Origin: Mrakia gelida
Taxonomy: Eukaryota; Basidiomycota; Tremellomycetes; Cystofilobasidiales; Mrakiaceae
Assembly: GCA_024345305.1 (NCBI GenBank)
Contig: BRON01000004.1
Span: forward strand, 1,612,001-1,676,000
Reading direction: 5' to 3'
Length of the DNA stretch: 64,000 nt
Numbering within the stretch: the stretch's first letter is position 1; each line of letters starts with the position of its first letter. Both the position numbers and the translations under genes were made by a program. Of this stretch, positions 1-13,271 are shown piece by piece. The notes under the pieces are model-generated. The model worked only from the letters and a program-made list of their open reading frames with translations, was not told the origin of the DNA and made no database searches.

Positions 1-385
1 CTGCAGCAGCTCTCTTCGATCAGAGGCGTTTTTCGCTTCTGGAAGCTACGAACAGCTCGACTTCTCGTACCTCAGCCTGAATCTCTGGTAGCTGAGATAC
101 GCGCTGAGGTCAGGACGCGTCTCGGAGCTGACGTTGTTTTGCCTGGCGTCTCCCGACCCCTCGCCTTCCCCTGATGCTGGCAGATTTTCAGTCACTCGCG
201 AACGCATGAAGCCTCTAGATCTTCCGTTTCTGAATATGCAGGTACGAAAGTGACTTTGAGAAAATCTTCCAGGCAGCCAGATCGGGTTCGGCGGCCTGAA
301 AGAAGCGAGTTAGGTTTCGAGTCCGCGAGCTGAGGCAAGCTTCCCTTCACCCACGACCCCTTCCCTCTAGGGACTCTCTCGAGCC
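1..385. other. Upstream region of the first gene
   Basis: I see no gene here. The short open frames on either strand lack intron signals and normal codon use. The stretch probably holds the promoter and 5' UTR of the membrane-protein gene that starts at 386. It could also include the tail of a gene lying left of the window. Confidence 0.4.
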
Positions 386-3300
386 ATGTCCTTCTTCTCC
401 CACTCCCCTTATCCTCCACCTTCTCCCTTGGAATCACCGCTCGAGCCTCCTTCGGGTAACATGCCAGCAGTCAGGATGTGAGCAAACCTTCCCTTCCCAA
501 AGCAGTCAACATGACGCCTCGACTCGCCAAACTGAACTGACCCCCTCCCTCCTTCTCTCTCTTCCTTCCCATGCTCTCTGCAGCCGACGAAACACGCTCG
601 CTTCTTCTCGACGACCTTCCCAGACTCTCGTAGGAGTGACGGCTCCTCCTCCTCTGTTCCCTCCTACTCGACGAGGGTCTGAAGCCGTACCGGAGGAAGA
701 CGAGTCGGCGGCCATGAGCTCGCCTCCTCCTCCCCTCGACAACACTCCTTCCGGACCCAGACCTACCCTCTCAGCTCTCAACACCAACGTCACACCTACC
801 CGAGCTCCTCCTCGAGCTCGATCTCGAACGATCCAATCCATCTTCGCCGAGTCTCCTCATCCAGGTTCACCAGCAATCTCAACTCCCCTCCTCCAAGGTC
901 GACCTCGAAGGACGTCCAACGCTTCCTCAGGTCTCCACGGTCGAACTCGAACAAGATCAAGCTCAGTCTCATCAGGAAACGAAGGAGTCCCTCTGGACAT
1001 CATCATCCCTGAGAGTCCAACAGGAGAGGTCGGAGGAAGCGTCGTAGAGAGGTTCTGCGACGATCCTCACCACGATCACGCCCAACACGAAGGACACCCA
1101 GGAGAGGAGGACCATCACGCCGAGATGGGACCAGAGCACCACGACAGCGTAGTAAACCATCTCGATGTCATCGGTGAGTCGAAATCTACGAGCTGAAGTG
1201 CTCGCTGTACCTCTGGCTTCGTTTGCTTGTCATGAAGCTGACCCGAGCTCAACTCCCTTCCCTCCCCTCCTCCCCACCGGACCTTCTCTTCTCCTTCACC
1301 AGATCCCACCGTCTCCGTCGTCTCCCACTTCCAGAACATCTCCTCTGGAATCCTCCTCCCCGGATGGCTCATGCCCAGACCTACGCTCTCGATCCCTGAC
1401 GGCAGCCCCATCGAGGAAGTCGACGAGGCCTCCGCTCAGCAAGGTCTCATGTTCGTCTTTCTTCCCCCGTCTGCTTCCCTCCCTTCCTCCTCCCTCCCAA
1501 GGCCCAACAGGCTCTCGGATCGCTTCTCGCTCTTGCTCATACCCATGCAGACCTAGCTGACTCGTCCCTTCTCCTCCTTTTATCCTCTTTCCACGCGTCC
1601 TTTCTCAGCACTGCACCCGAACACCGAGCTCGAATCACCACCTCCCCTGCACCCATGGAACCAGCAGGCCCAAACCGTCGGCGATCCTCCACCGTTCGAT
1701 CTACCTTGGGGGGCCGACCTCGAGCTCCCTCGGCCGCTTCAGCTCACAGTCACGGTTTGGGATCGCTTGGAACTCGTCGTCCGTCGGTCAGTCGAGCAAA
1801 AGGAGAGTCCTACATCGTCCTCGAACAGCACTCGGATCCTCTCGATCAGCACGTCGTCGATGTGCTTACCAAGAAGCAGAAGAGGAAGAGAGCGCTGAAG
1901 GGGATGTGGGAGTTCTTGAAGACTCCGTTTGGGATTTGCGTCGCTTTGTGAGTGTTTCGTCCGGCTCTTTCGACGTGCGACCGTTGGTTTCTCTCCCTCC
2001 AACGAGGTGACTGACTCCTCGCTCGTTCTGTTATTGCGATCAGCTACGGATTCAACGTCGTCTTCTGGGGAGCTGCCATCGGTGAGTCTCCTTCGAGTCG
2101 AGCCGCGACGAGAGAGAGCGTCGAAACTCGACGCGCTTTGCTTACCACCTCTTGCCCTTCCTTCTCGCAGTCTTCTTCCTCGCCAAGTTCATCAACTTTC
2201 ACAACAAGTACAAGTGAGTCCTCTCGAAACGCCGCTGAACCTTCGAGACTCGTTCTGACTCGTCTTTTCTCGTTTTCAGGCAGGATCTTTGGGTCGAGAT
2301 CACCTCGCAGATCGTGTACGTCGTAGCTCCTCGCTTCCTCCTCTGTCGAAAGTCATTCTGACCTCTGTAAACCCTACGCTCCGCCCTACAGCAACGCCCT
2401 CTTCACCATCACCGGAATCGGACTCCTGCCTTCGCGAATCGTCGACGCCTACCGTTCGTTTCGTCGCGCTTTCTCTCCCTCCTTTTGACCCGATTTGACC
2501 CCTCCTCTTCACCCTTCCGCTCTCGTATCTTCTCCAGGAATGTGCATCATTTGGAGACTAAAGCGAGTCTCAAGGAGACTGAGGTTGGCGAAGGGAGAAC
2601 CGATTTGTGGTGCGTTTGACGCGACCTCTCCTCCTCTCCTCTCGATCCTCCTTGCTGACGTCCCCGCTCTTTTCTCCGTCCTTCAGAGGACCCCGACGAT
2701 CTTCCTGATCCTCTTCTCGACCCCAACTTCGTTCCCGTACGTTACCACGCTTCCTCGAACCGAGAAGAACTCGCGAGAGCTGACGTTCTTTCCTCCCTCG
2801 TTTCGCCTCGTCTCGACAGGTCTTGACCGTCAAGCAGCAAGATCAGCTCAGGTACCAGCAGACCAAGTTCTCGGCCTCCCAAGTTAGTAATTTTCCTTCG
2901 TCTCGGAGTGTTGCTCGCGATTTGACCACCGCTGATCGCTCGTTCTTCGTCTGCGTCCAGACATGGTATCGACCTCACGCGACGGAGACTCATCGAGCCT
3001 TCCCTATCCGACTCGCCTTGTGGAACACTCTTCTCATGCTCGGAAACTCTTTCTTCCAGGTCAGTCCTTCGCGACTTTTGCCTCGGTATTTTCGCCCGAG
3101 CTGACCTTGATCCTCCCTCGCGTCTGAAAACAGGTGATCCTCTGTGTCTGCATGTGGACGCTCAGCACGTACTCTGGAGGTCGAATCTGCCTGCGAATGG
3201 GAACTCTCTACGTCCGTCCTCCTTGGACGACTGGTTGCTTGATCCCTCTTTCGTTCCTCTGCGGAATCGGTTCGTTCTACACCCCTCGTTCTCTCTCCCG

Positions 3301-3631
3301 CGCTCGCTCTCGCTGACCTCGTTCCCTCTCCTCAACAGGCGCCGCCGTTCTCATCTGGCAAGGAGGTCAACGCTCCAAGAAGGTCAAGGAAGTCGAGGAC
3401 AAGCTTCGAGACGCGTTGGGAATCGTCGAGGAGGGAGATGAGAACGACGAGGAGGAAGCAGTTCCCTCGTACGACGTCGAGGAGAAGGTCGTTGAGGGAG
3501 GTCCCATTCATCGGCAACCTCGCGGCTCGGACAAGGGTTCGAGTGCTGGAGAGAAGAGTGAAGGGAGCGTGGCCCTTCCTGATGAGGCTGAGAGGAGGGA
3601 TGGACCGGTAGAGCTGGGCAAGGTCGTGTAG
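386..3631 (+). CDS. Fungal four-pass membrane protein of unknown function
   Basis: Fourteen exons can be chained: 386-477, 584-1173, 1303-1450, 1609-1947, 2044-2081, 2171-2213, 2280-2315, 2392-2453, 2538-2609, 2687-2736, 2820-2882, 2961-3059, 3134-3269 and 3339-3631. All junctions keep one frame, and most introns carry CTGAC before the acceptor. The start exon was found by linking ATG 386 to the second exon, which is in frame. The first ~300 residues are Ser/Pro/Arg-rich and look disordered. Four hydrophobic segments follow: around FGICVALYGFNVVFW, ALFTITGIGLLPSRIV, LWNTLLMLGNSFFQ running on to VILCVCMW, and IPLSFLCGIGAAVLIW. Conserved-looking cytosolic motifs are EDPDDLPDPLLDPNF, TWYRPHATETHRAFPI and PPWTTGCLIP. 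The C-terminal ~100 residues are acidic. This layout recalls an uncharacterised family of fungal integral membrane proteins, but I cannot name the Pfam family or a function. Confidence 0.85.
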
Positions 3632-3973
3632 TAGTTGTTCTCGTTCGTCTCGTCGCGTTTTTGTGGATCTTCTGCTCGTTCTCTCTTCCCTCGTTGTTTT
3701 TCCTTGCGTTTTTTGCAACCCTTTACTCTTAACTTAAGTCTGCTCTTTTACGAACTCTTGGACCTTGCCTCATCTCATACATGATCATCTCTGCGAAGCA
3801 AAACAAAAACAGCGAGAGGGCGAAAAAGAGACAGGGGCGAGAACAAAGCAACTCCTCTTCCGGCCTCGTCCTCTGCCTTTGTTCTCGAACCTCACCCCTC
3901 CCTTTGTCTTCCCTTTGATGAGCTGATCATTTCGCTGCTCTCCTCTTGTCTCATTCATTTATTCGCCACTCAG
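3632..3973. other. Intergenic region; may hide the first exon of the next gene
   Basis: The 3' UTR of the membrane-protein gene is followed by a stretch ending in a convincing intron end: GAGCTGATC near 3919, a pyrimidine tract, then CAG at 3971-3973. Only two ATGs occur between 3640 and 3970 (3781 and 3917). Neither leads to a good donor in frame, so I could not place the first exon. Confidence 0.45.
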
Positions 3974-5546
3974 GATGACTCCAACTACATCAAGCACCCA
4001 CGCAAACCATCCACTCGTCGTCGACCTCGTCCAGCAGGCAAAGAACAAAGCGAAACCGTCGAGCTCAACGACCTCCTCCTCCTTCCCTCCTCGCCGATGT
4101 CCTACCCCTCGCTCAACGCCAGCTCCAAAGCTCTCCCTCCTCCCTCACCCAAGAAGAGACTTCTCCCTTCCTTCCAGAAGCGAAGATTCTCCCACGACCT
4201 GCCCATGCAGGCTCCTCCTCGTCCCATCCAGCACCCTCTCGCGATGCCCTCCTCGTTCTCGACTCCCACCCTCGGATCAGGAGCTCAGATCGTTTCCACT
4301 CCCGAGGAAGCGCTCAACGCTTGGAGGAGGGAATCTATCGATATGAGGAACCCGCAGGAACGAGGAAGGGACCGGGAATCCATCCCTGAAGGAGCGTTCT
4401 ACGACGGACAGAGTGGCAGGAGGTCCCTCTCCCAAAGCTCGTCTTCGAGGAACTCGTCGTCGAACAACCCTCAGCTCCCCTCTCCTCCCTCCTCCTCCGT
4501 AGGAAGATCAAGAACCTACTCCATCTCAGCACCAACCCCAACCCTACCAGCCCTCATCAACCCATCTTCCTTCACGGCTACTCTCCTCTCCTCCAAGATC
4601 GTCAAACTCCCTCGTCAACCCTTCCCAGCGGTCGAACAAGGAGATCAGTCCACGCTCGTTCAGCTTCAGATAGCCGGTCAAACCTTCATCATCCCCCTCG
4701 CCAACCTCCAACGATCAAGCTCCAACCTCGCTCATTTCGTACATGCCTGTCTGGACATCGATAACGAGGGCGAGAGCGATGGAGGAGGGGAGAGGTACAG
4801 CGAAACGGACGACGACGAGGGAAGAGGAACGAGTCAGAGGTGGTCTTCGGATTCGTGAGTCTCCACCCAACCCCCTCCTCTCTCTACCTTCCTTTTCCTC
4901 CGCTGACCAGCTGCTTTTTGTGCTTCGCAGGGAACTCCTCCCCCCAACCTTCTCCCCACCCCGGAACATCCGAGCCTCCTCCCTCGACAAGCTCCAGAAA
5001 CTCGGCGTCCTCCCACCCACCACCCCACCTCGTCCTCGCCCTACCTCCTCCTCCGCCTCGTCTTTCGGTTCCCTCGCTGCAACCCCTCGAGCAGACACCT
5101 TCTCCTCCATTCCTCCCTTACCTCTTCCTAGGAGGTTCAACATCGTCTCCTCCTTCGGCTCCCCTCCTCCGTCCAACTACCAAAACGCGTCGAACTCGTC
5201 TCCCGCTCGTTCCTCAACCTCCTTAACGCGCCCAAATCGCTCCCAACCCTCCACCCGCTTCCTCAACATCCTCCTCCTCCGTTCCCCCGAACCGTACATC
5301 GCCATTTCCTACTTCTACTCCTCCGGCTCGCTCCTCCCTTCGCTGAAATCGATGCTCGAAGGCGAGAACGAATGCAAAGGGTGCCCGTTGTGTGGGGAGG
5401 CGGATCGGGCTAGGAAGTTGAGAGAGACGGAGGCGGAGGCGAAGTGGTTGGGGTTGACGGCTTTGGTTTCTTTGTGTAGGGCTGAGAGGAGGAGGAAGGA
5501 GGTGAGTGTGGGGGTGCAGATGAGAAAGGGGGAGGGGTGGATCTGA
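3974..5546 (+). CDS. Ser/Pro-rich protein with a possible BTB-like core
   Basis: Two exons are clear: 3974-4854 and 4931-5546. The intron at 4855-4930 has GTGAGT, CTGAC and CAG. Coding-like codons with third-position C run from the acceptor at 3973, but the first in-frame ATG is 4097. The annotated left edge is therefore the first supported coding base, not a proven start. The protein is rich in Ser and Pro. It has a short ordered stretch (VQLQIAGQTFIIPLANLQ) followed by RSSSNLAHFVHACLD, which resembles the start of a BTB/POZ fold. A C-terminal block contains LRSPEPYIAISYFYSSGS and a CPLCGEADRARKL motif, then a basic tail. If no upstream exon exists, translation would start at 4097 (about 457 residues). 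A BTB assignment is an inference from spacing and hydrophobic pattern only. I do not recognise a specific function. Confidence 0.65.
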
Positions 5547-6031
5547 TCGGGTGGACTTGGGATAGTTTTTAGTTTGTTTCGTTCCCGGCTGTCGACTTGC
5601 TTAATCTTGTTCTTCTCGGGGATATAGCCGCACACTATGCTCTCTGGTTTACTTTAGTCTCCGCGTCCTAATGCTTATCAGTCTAGTAGATGTGCGTCGC
5701 GTTTCCGCTCCTCCGTCGCGTTCTCCTCTTGTTTTCAATCTCTTTTCTTCCTCTTCGCTCTTGTTCATCTTCTTTCAACGAGTTTTACGAACTAGTTGTA
5801 TCTAAATCTACTAAGTCCGCCTACTCTATACTCTCTTATCAATGCTCTCTGCTCTAAACGCGTTGCAACAACTCCTTTACGAAAGAGTAATGAAATACGT
5901 AGCTCCAAAAACGGAATGCTCCTTCGCCCAAGCGAACGCCAGCGCGACCTCCCTCTCTTCGACCTCAACCACGACCCCCTTCCCCTCCCTTCCCCTTACC
6001 TTTCTCCTTTCAGGTTTCTCTTCACTTCGTC
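5547..6031. other. Promoter and 5' UTR of ARF1, probably with a 5' UTR intron
   Basis: No protein gene is visible. A pyrimidine-rich tract ends in CAG at 6011-6013, 18 nt before the ARF1 start codon. This looks like the acceptor of an intron in the 5' UTR; its donor is not certain. The short open frames here do not continue through splice sites. Confidence 0.4.
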
Positions 6032-8142
<2,111 letters not shown>

Positions 8143-8654
8143 ACGACCTTGGTGCCCTTCTCTCGGTCGTCTTCGCTCTTACATCCCTACCTCGCCCTTC
8201 CTCCCTCGTGCCTTGCTATCCCTATAAACAAACCTCTCCCCTCGCTTCGCCCAAGTACAATCCGGATATCCTTGCTCCTTTCTTTCGTTTCGTTCCGTTC
8301 GTAGCAGCGGTCGCGTCGCCTCGTCCCTCTTTCCCTTTTGCTTTTCCTTCTTGAAGCTCTTCTTTACTCTTTCTTTACTCTTTCTTTCTGCGTTGTGATT
8401 TGATCGTCAAATAGTAGCGAACACCTACGTGCGTCTTGGGGTTTCTTGGATTGGTGAGGACGAGAGAGAGAGAGCAACGAGGGAGCGGACGGCGGGTCGC
8501 CGATTTCGAGCTGGTCGAGCGAGCGTGAGCGGAGCCTAGTCTGGTAGTGGGCCGTCGAAGGAGGCTGGATGAAGAGAGAGCTGTTCCGCCGAGCTTTTGC
8601 TCTTCGACCAAAACAAAGGACAAGAGGAAACAGAAAGCGAGGTCGAACGAAAAC
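8143..8654. other. ARF1 3' flank, no gene seen
   Basis: AT-richer 3' UTR-like sequence with runs of CTTT follows the ARF1 stop. The small open frames on both strands have no supporting splice pattern or recognisable motif. The stretch ends at the structured repeat element on the minus strand. Confidence 0.4.
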
Positions 8655-8890
8655 TCGACGCGTCCGTCGAGCGAGATGGCTGGTTCAGTCCAGTCTCGAG
8701 CCAAAAATCCAAGCGGCCGTCGACGAGCGAGGCAAAAAAGCTAATGTCCATAAACTAGAGGCGAGGATTGAACCTGCGATTCTATCTACTATCAGGGGTC
8801 ATCCCTGCGACCGAAGAGGAAACGAAAGGAAACGGAAAGACCGAGAAAGGGACAAGGTGTTGTTGCACGATGGGCTATTCCAAGTCCCTG
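8655..8890 (-). repeat. Dispersed structured element, copy A (Pol III-like)
   Basis: Read on the minus strand, this stretch is a diverged copy of 56122-56347. Shared features in order are these. A hairpin-forming AGGGAC (8884-8889) pairs with GTCCCT (8848-8853). A conserved block reads CCCTTTCTCGGTCTTTCCGT. It is followed by CTCTTCGGTCGCAGGGATGA. Then comes AGAATCGCAGGTTCAA containing a B-box-like GGTTCAATCC (8765-8774). Next is TATGGACATTAG directly before a six-T run (8734-8739). Past the T run a further block, GACTGAACCAGCCATCTCGC, is identical in both copies. A B-box plus a T-run is typical of RNA polymerase III genes. The flanking similarity shows that the unit is larger than a transcript of that size. 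It does not fold as a standard tRNA. It could be a non-coding RNA gene pair, a SINE-like element or a small segmental duplication. Confidence 0.6.
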
Positions 8891-9108
8891 AGACGAGCTC
8901 TCGATGGGCTCATTATCTACCTGAGAAAGAAAGTCTGGGGACGCGGAAGGAGCGAGTTTGTTCTGGACGAAGAAGAGCGACGAAGAGTGCTCGCGTCGAC
9001 TTAGAACGAGCTCGAGCGGTTTGGAGTCCTCCTTCGCTCGAACAAGGAGAGAGTGAGGTACATATGAGAATCAAGGTTGGAGATAATAAGAGAGAGAGAG
9101 GAGGATCA

Positions 9109-10698
9109 TCATGATAGCTCGTAATAAAGAAAATGCAGCTCTTCCAAAGTTCGAAACACTCGTCGCGTCGCGTCGACCTCGCTCGACTCTCGACTCTCAT
9201 GCACCCCCGACGCCTCGCTACTGTCTCGACGGAGCCAGGTCGTTCCAAAACACGCGTCCTTGTGGCACTTCCAGTGTCGTTTTTGATGATCTGATGTGAA
9301 GCAGGTGAGAAGAACGGAGGCGACGGATAAATGAGCTCGTCGTTCATCGATCTGATCAGGGACGACGGCCTCAGGGACTCACCTTTCGAGCAGTAGACGA
9401 CCGCTCGGCACTGTAGCGTCGGTGGGAAGCGACGTTCGAAAGAGGAGAGTCAGAACGTCGAGTCCTCCTCACGATTTCGAGAGCTGCTGGACGCGAGGGA
9501 GGAAAAGAGAGCTCACCTTCGAACACGCCTTCAACTCACTCGCCTCGCAGTCGGGCGTCACCATCTTCTCCAAATTCCGGACGAAGAAGGCGCAAGTATC
9601 CTCGGGGAAGGGATAGAGGACCATCGACGAGTAAAGAAGAGTGAACGGCGTCCCGGCGTCGGCGTCTTTTTCTGCTCGAAGAAAAGCGAGGGTGCGACGC
9701 AAGTGGTGCAAGGCGTCTTGAAGCTTCCCTCGAACGCCCTCGGCTTCTTCCGTGAACTGTTTGCACGCGACTCGATTAGGGCGGGTTCCGATGATGGTGG
9801 CTCGGTCGAAGGGGACCTCGAGACGATACGTCAGGGAGGGCAGGAGCTTCTCGATGGCTTCGATCAAGCTCGACGTGTCCGGAGAGGAGATGATGGGGTT
9901 GGGAACGTCGAGAGCCCTGGAGATGTGGTAGAGGAGGGTTCGAAGGAACACAGCGAGTTTGTAGACGTTCGATACTTCGAAAGCCCAGTCGTTGACCTGC
10001 GAGATGGTGGTGAACGCCTAGCGTCGACGGCAGATGAGAGGGAAGAAGGAGGAAATCAGCTCTCGCCATCGTCCAAACGTCAAGGACTGTTAAGCACTCA
10101 CAGTCGACTGGAGTCGATGGAGTCCGTTCGAGAGGAAGACTCGGATTTGATGTCGAATGAGGAGTTGAGGGTCGTCGTACTGCCTGATGAATGTGCCGAG
10201 GTACGGTACAAGGATGAGGTTGAAGAGGATGAGAGAAAAGGGGATGAGAGTGTCGACATCCCTGACGAAGTCGAGGTAGAGGTCCATGAATCGAGAAAGA
10301 TGCCAAGCAGCGAAGATGGTCTGTTGTGAAGCAACAGCAGTGAGATGGGTGAAGAAGGGAGAGAAAGAAAGGAAGGGAGAGGACGAAGGAGGTGGGAGCG
10401 GTTGAGCTCGAGCTCACCATGACTCTTCTATCGCAGCCGCAAGACTCGCCATGCCCCAGACCACGGAAGACAGCAATCAACTGGAAGCGTGAATCACTAG
10501 TCAGGAATGGCTCTTTTTGTGCTGAGAAGAAAACAGGCTGCTGAACGTACATACCTGATTGTGTATGGCTCGAGCTCTGTCGCCTGAAAAGGTCTTCCAC
10601 GACGATTCCCCTCCGGGCTTTTGGAAACCGAACATCAGCGCGATGTTCAGATACGCATCGTAGTGTGTTGAGTCAATCCTCATGGCGCTGGGTGCCAT
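9109..10698 (-). CDS. Protein with C-terminal MYND-like zinc finger
   Basis: Exons join on the minus strand from ATG 10698 (MAPSAMRIDSTHYDAY) to the TGA at 9109-9111, giving about 370 residues. The middle is mostly helical with no repeat I recognise. The C-terminus spells a MYND-type finger across two introns: TPDCEASELKACSKC, then RAVVYCSKDHQKRHWK, then CHKDAC. MYND fingers bind two zinc ions and dock short proline-rich peptides, often in transcriptional regulators. The finger is atypical. The first Cys of the usual CxxC pair is not seen, and the Cys after YCSK is replaced by His (SKDH). One zinc site may therefore be altered, or the fold may rely on substitutes. A 58-residue tail follows. 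The start was chosen because the longer open frame above it has no upstream ATG. No specific orthologue is recognised. Confidence 0.75.
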
Positions 10699-11619
10699 GG
10701 CGAGCGGAAAGGGAGAGGTGGGCTGGGAAGGAGGAGGGAGATGATGGCCGTCGAAAGGGAAGAGCGAGCTCGTCCCTCCCCTCTTTACAAATCCGAAGAT
10801 CGGGGTACAAACGGCCAAGAGTGAGCCTTGAGATGTCTCTTACTCAAATGAGGAAAGCAGCTTGTGTGGGTAACAGCTCGCATCTAGGGAGGACCTTTGG
10901 TGAGCTCGCTTCCCCGAACCCTCGCCCTCCTCGCGAGCTTCCTCCCTTCGTCTTCTTCTCGCCTCTCTTCGCTGGATAAAGATCAAAGCCCACCGTTCTG
11001 CGATACTGTGGACTCCACATCTTTCCCCTCCGAGCCACCAATCTCTCTCAACGACTTCCTCGGGAGACGTCATCGTCTCGTCCATCACCGCGTCGTTCTC
11101 CCTTACTTCTCCCTCTCCTTCGTTCTCTAACTCATCTCCACCAAGCTAGACCGACTTCCAGGACTCGTCTGCCTGATACGAGTCAGCTCCTCTGAAGAGA
11201 AGAGCTGTGGCGACGGACGTGACAGACCGCGAACCGACTCGAGGCTAGCGACTCGCCCAATTCCTCTCGTTTCACCTCTTCCCCTTACTTTCCCCGTGGA
11301 GAAGACAACGTAGAGGAAGTATCAGGGGGAAGCTGTGTGATCTGGGAGCTTCCAGCGACCAGGGTGTGCCAAGAATCGGCGGCCTTAGCGCCTTCGAACG
11401 TCGAGGAGGCCTCCATTCTCGCTTCTTCTTCCCAGTCCTGTGGAAGTCGCATCTGTATCTTCCCTTGACTTCAACCACCATCTACAACCCTTCATCCCTC
11501 ATCGTTCTCTCTTCGCTACCCTTAACCAAAGACTCAACCAGCGCCAGACGCATCCCCCTCGCTTTCTCGCGGTCGTCCCCACCTCTTGCCCGCTCCCTCC
11601 TCCCACCCTCCTATTCACG
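10699..11619. other. Divergent promoter region of MYND and RTA1 genes
   Basis: About 0.9 kb separates two divergently transcribed genes. I see no open frame with intron support on either strand, so it is most likely promoter and 5' UTR sequence. An arginine/glutamate-rich open frame on the minus strand (10840-11088) looks like chance. Confidence 0.4.
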
Positions 11620-13271
11620 ATGGCAACCTCTCTCAAAACTCTAGCCCTCCCCATTACCCTCGCCATTCTCTCCCTCGTTCCTTCAGCTGTGGCGGCGGAC
11701 GTGCCTTTGGATGAAGACGGAAATCCTAAACGAAACATCCTCGGATTCATCCCCTCCATCGCTCTCGCCGTTATCGCTGCAGGAGTCTACCTCGTGATCG
11801 CTTTTTGCTTGATGGCTCGCTGGTTCTCGCACAGGCTCGGGATGATGTGGTGGCTGGTGAGTTCCAAATCGAGATCTGGTTCGAGGAGGCCGCACGCGTC
11901 GAGCGAAATCGAAGCTGACCTTTCCCCCTCTCTTGTTCCTTTTTATTATTACTTCTCTTTCGTGAAGATCGGAGGGTGCATCGCTTATGCAGGTGGGATG
12001 GCTCTCCGAGTGAAGATCCACGATGATCCTGTGAGTCTCGACGTTCGACACATGAGAGAGTTTGGACGTCGCGGCTGATTTGTTTTCTTCTTTGTGTTCG
12101 GCTGCCTTAAGTACACCCTCGGACTTTACATCGCATCAACCCTCCTCGTTCTTCTCTCCCCTGTCTTCTTCATCCTCGTCGACTACGTGAGCAGACTCGC
12201 TTTTGGCTTCTTTCGACGGCCGCCTCGCTGACCTCTTTTCTGTTCTCGTTGCCCCTCTCAGATGCTCTTCAGTCGACTCGTCGCAGCGATGGAGATGGAG
12301 CGACACCTTTTCATGTGAGTACAGAGTCTTCTTTCTTTCCATCCCCTCTCTCCTCACCGTCGAAGCTGACCTTTGTGTTTGGTGTTGATTGCTTCCGAAC
12401 GGAAGTCGAGCTCAATGGGTTAGCAAGATCTTCGTCATCTCCGACTGTGTCACCTTTTTCCTTCAGATCTCAGGAGGAGGTATGGGTGCTAGCGAGTCGA
12501 TGGCCAAGGTGAGAAGCTCTTTGAACTCCAACAACTTCGCTTCGATTCTTTAGCCTGACCTCTCTTTCTCTTGTTTCTTTGTCGCCAGATGGGGACGACG
12601 ATCAGTCTAATTGGAATCATAGCTTAGCTCGCATCCTTCGTCATCTTCATCGTTCTGGTTTTTCACTTCGGATGGAGTGAGTCCGCACGAAGAACAAGGT
12701 TGGACGCGAGGCAAGAACTGATTCGATGACGAGTCTTCTTCTTCCTCTGCGTAGAGATCCGGACGTACGAGCCAGCAGTCTGGTATTCCAACGGAGCTGG
12801 CAACACCGAGTGGAAGAGACTCTACTACGCTCTTCTCTGGACCTGCGTCGGCTACTTGGTTCGTCGTTTCTTCTCTTCTTTGGACCATCGCGTTGACGAT
12901 TCTGACTCCTGCATCTTCTTCAGATCCGATCGGTCTTCCGTTCCATCGAGCTCTCTCAGGGTCACGACGGATACCTCGCAACTCACGAGAACTGGCTCTA
13001 CGGTCTCGACTCGCTTCCTCTGGCCGCCGCGATGGTGGTTTTCATTCCAGGTTCGTTGCGTCGCTTCGATTCGCTCCCGACCTCGTCTTTTTCGTTCTCT
13101 CGTTGCCCAACGGTACGAGCCGAGCACTGAAAATCCTCTTCTTTCTCAGTCTATCCCGGACAGTACGTCGGCGATCGAGCCATCAAGAACATGGGCAAAG
13201 GAGGATCTCTTCCCGTCGCGTACTCGGAGAACATCGCCTTCGTGGATCGTCGAAGAGGAGAGAGGTACTAG
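11620..13271 (+). CDS. RTA1-family membrane protein with an in-frame TAG
   Basis: A seven-pass membrane protein of the fungal RTA1/RTM1 family, members of which are linked to lipid movement and drug resistance. It starts MATSLKTLALPITL with a signal-like leader ending near AVAAD. The hydrophobic segments are spread over about nine exons. The family signature GGxxAYxGR-like (IGGCIAYAGGMALRV), the middle segment WVSKIFVISDCVTFFLQISGG and the final ENWLYGLDSLPLAAAMVV are all present. In the exon beginning at 12589 the frame reads TTISLIGIIA, then TAG (12625-12627), then LASFVIF. The family has a conserved Gln at this point, so CAG appears changed to TAG. All other exons remain open and conserved. 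Splicing instead to the TTAG ending at 12627 would restore the frame but delete 13 residues of a membrane helix. The gene could be a recent null allele, a readthrough gene or carry a sequence error. Confidence 0.8.

Noticed and set aside
3975..4346. An ATG-initiated open frame at 3975
   Set aside because: It is out of phase with the conserved downstream coding frame, and no intron can reconcile the two.
8569..9114. A forward Arg/Lys-rich open frame across structured element copy A
   Set aside because: Its frame is not conserved in copy B, and the similarity between copies follows RNA-like features, not codons.
12510..12627. A longer intron in the RTA1-like gene that would remove the TAG
   Set aside because: It is possible and kept as an alternative, but it deletes 13 residues of a conserved membrane helix, so it is not the preferred model.
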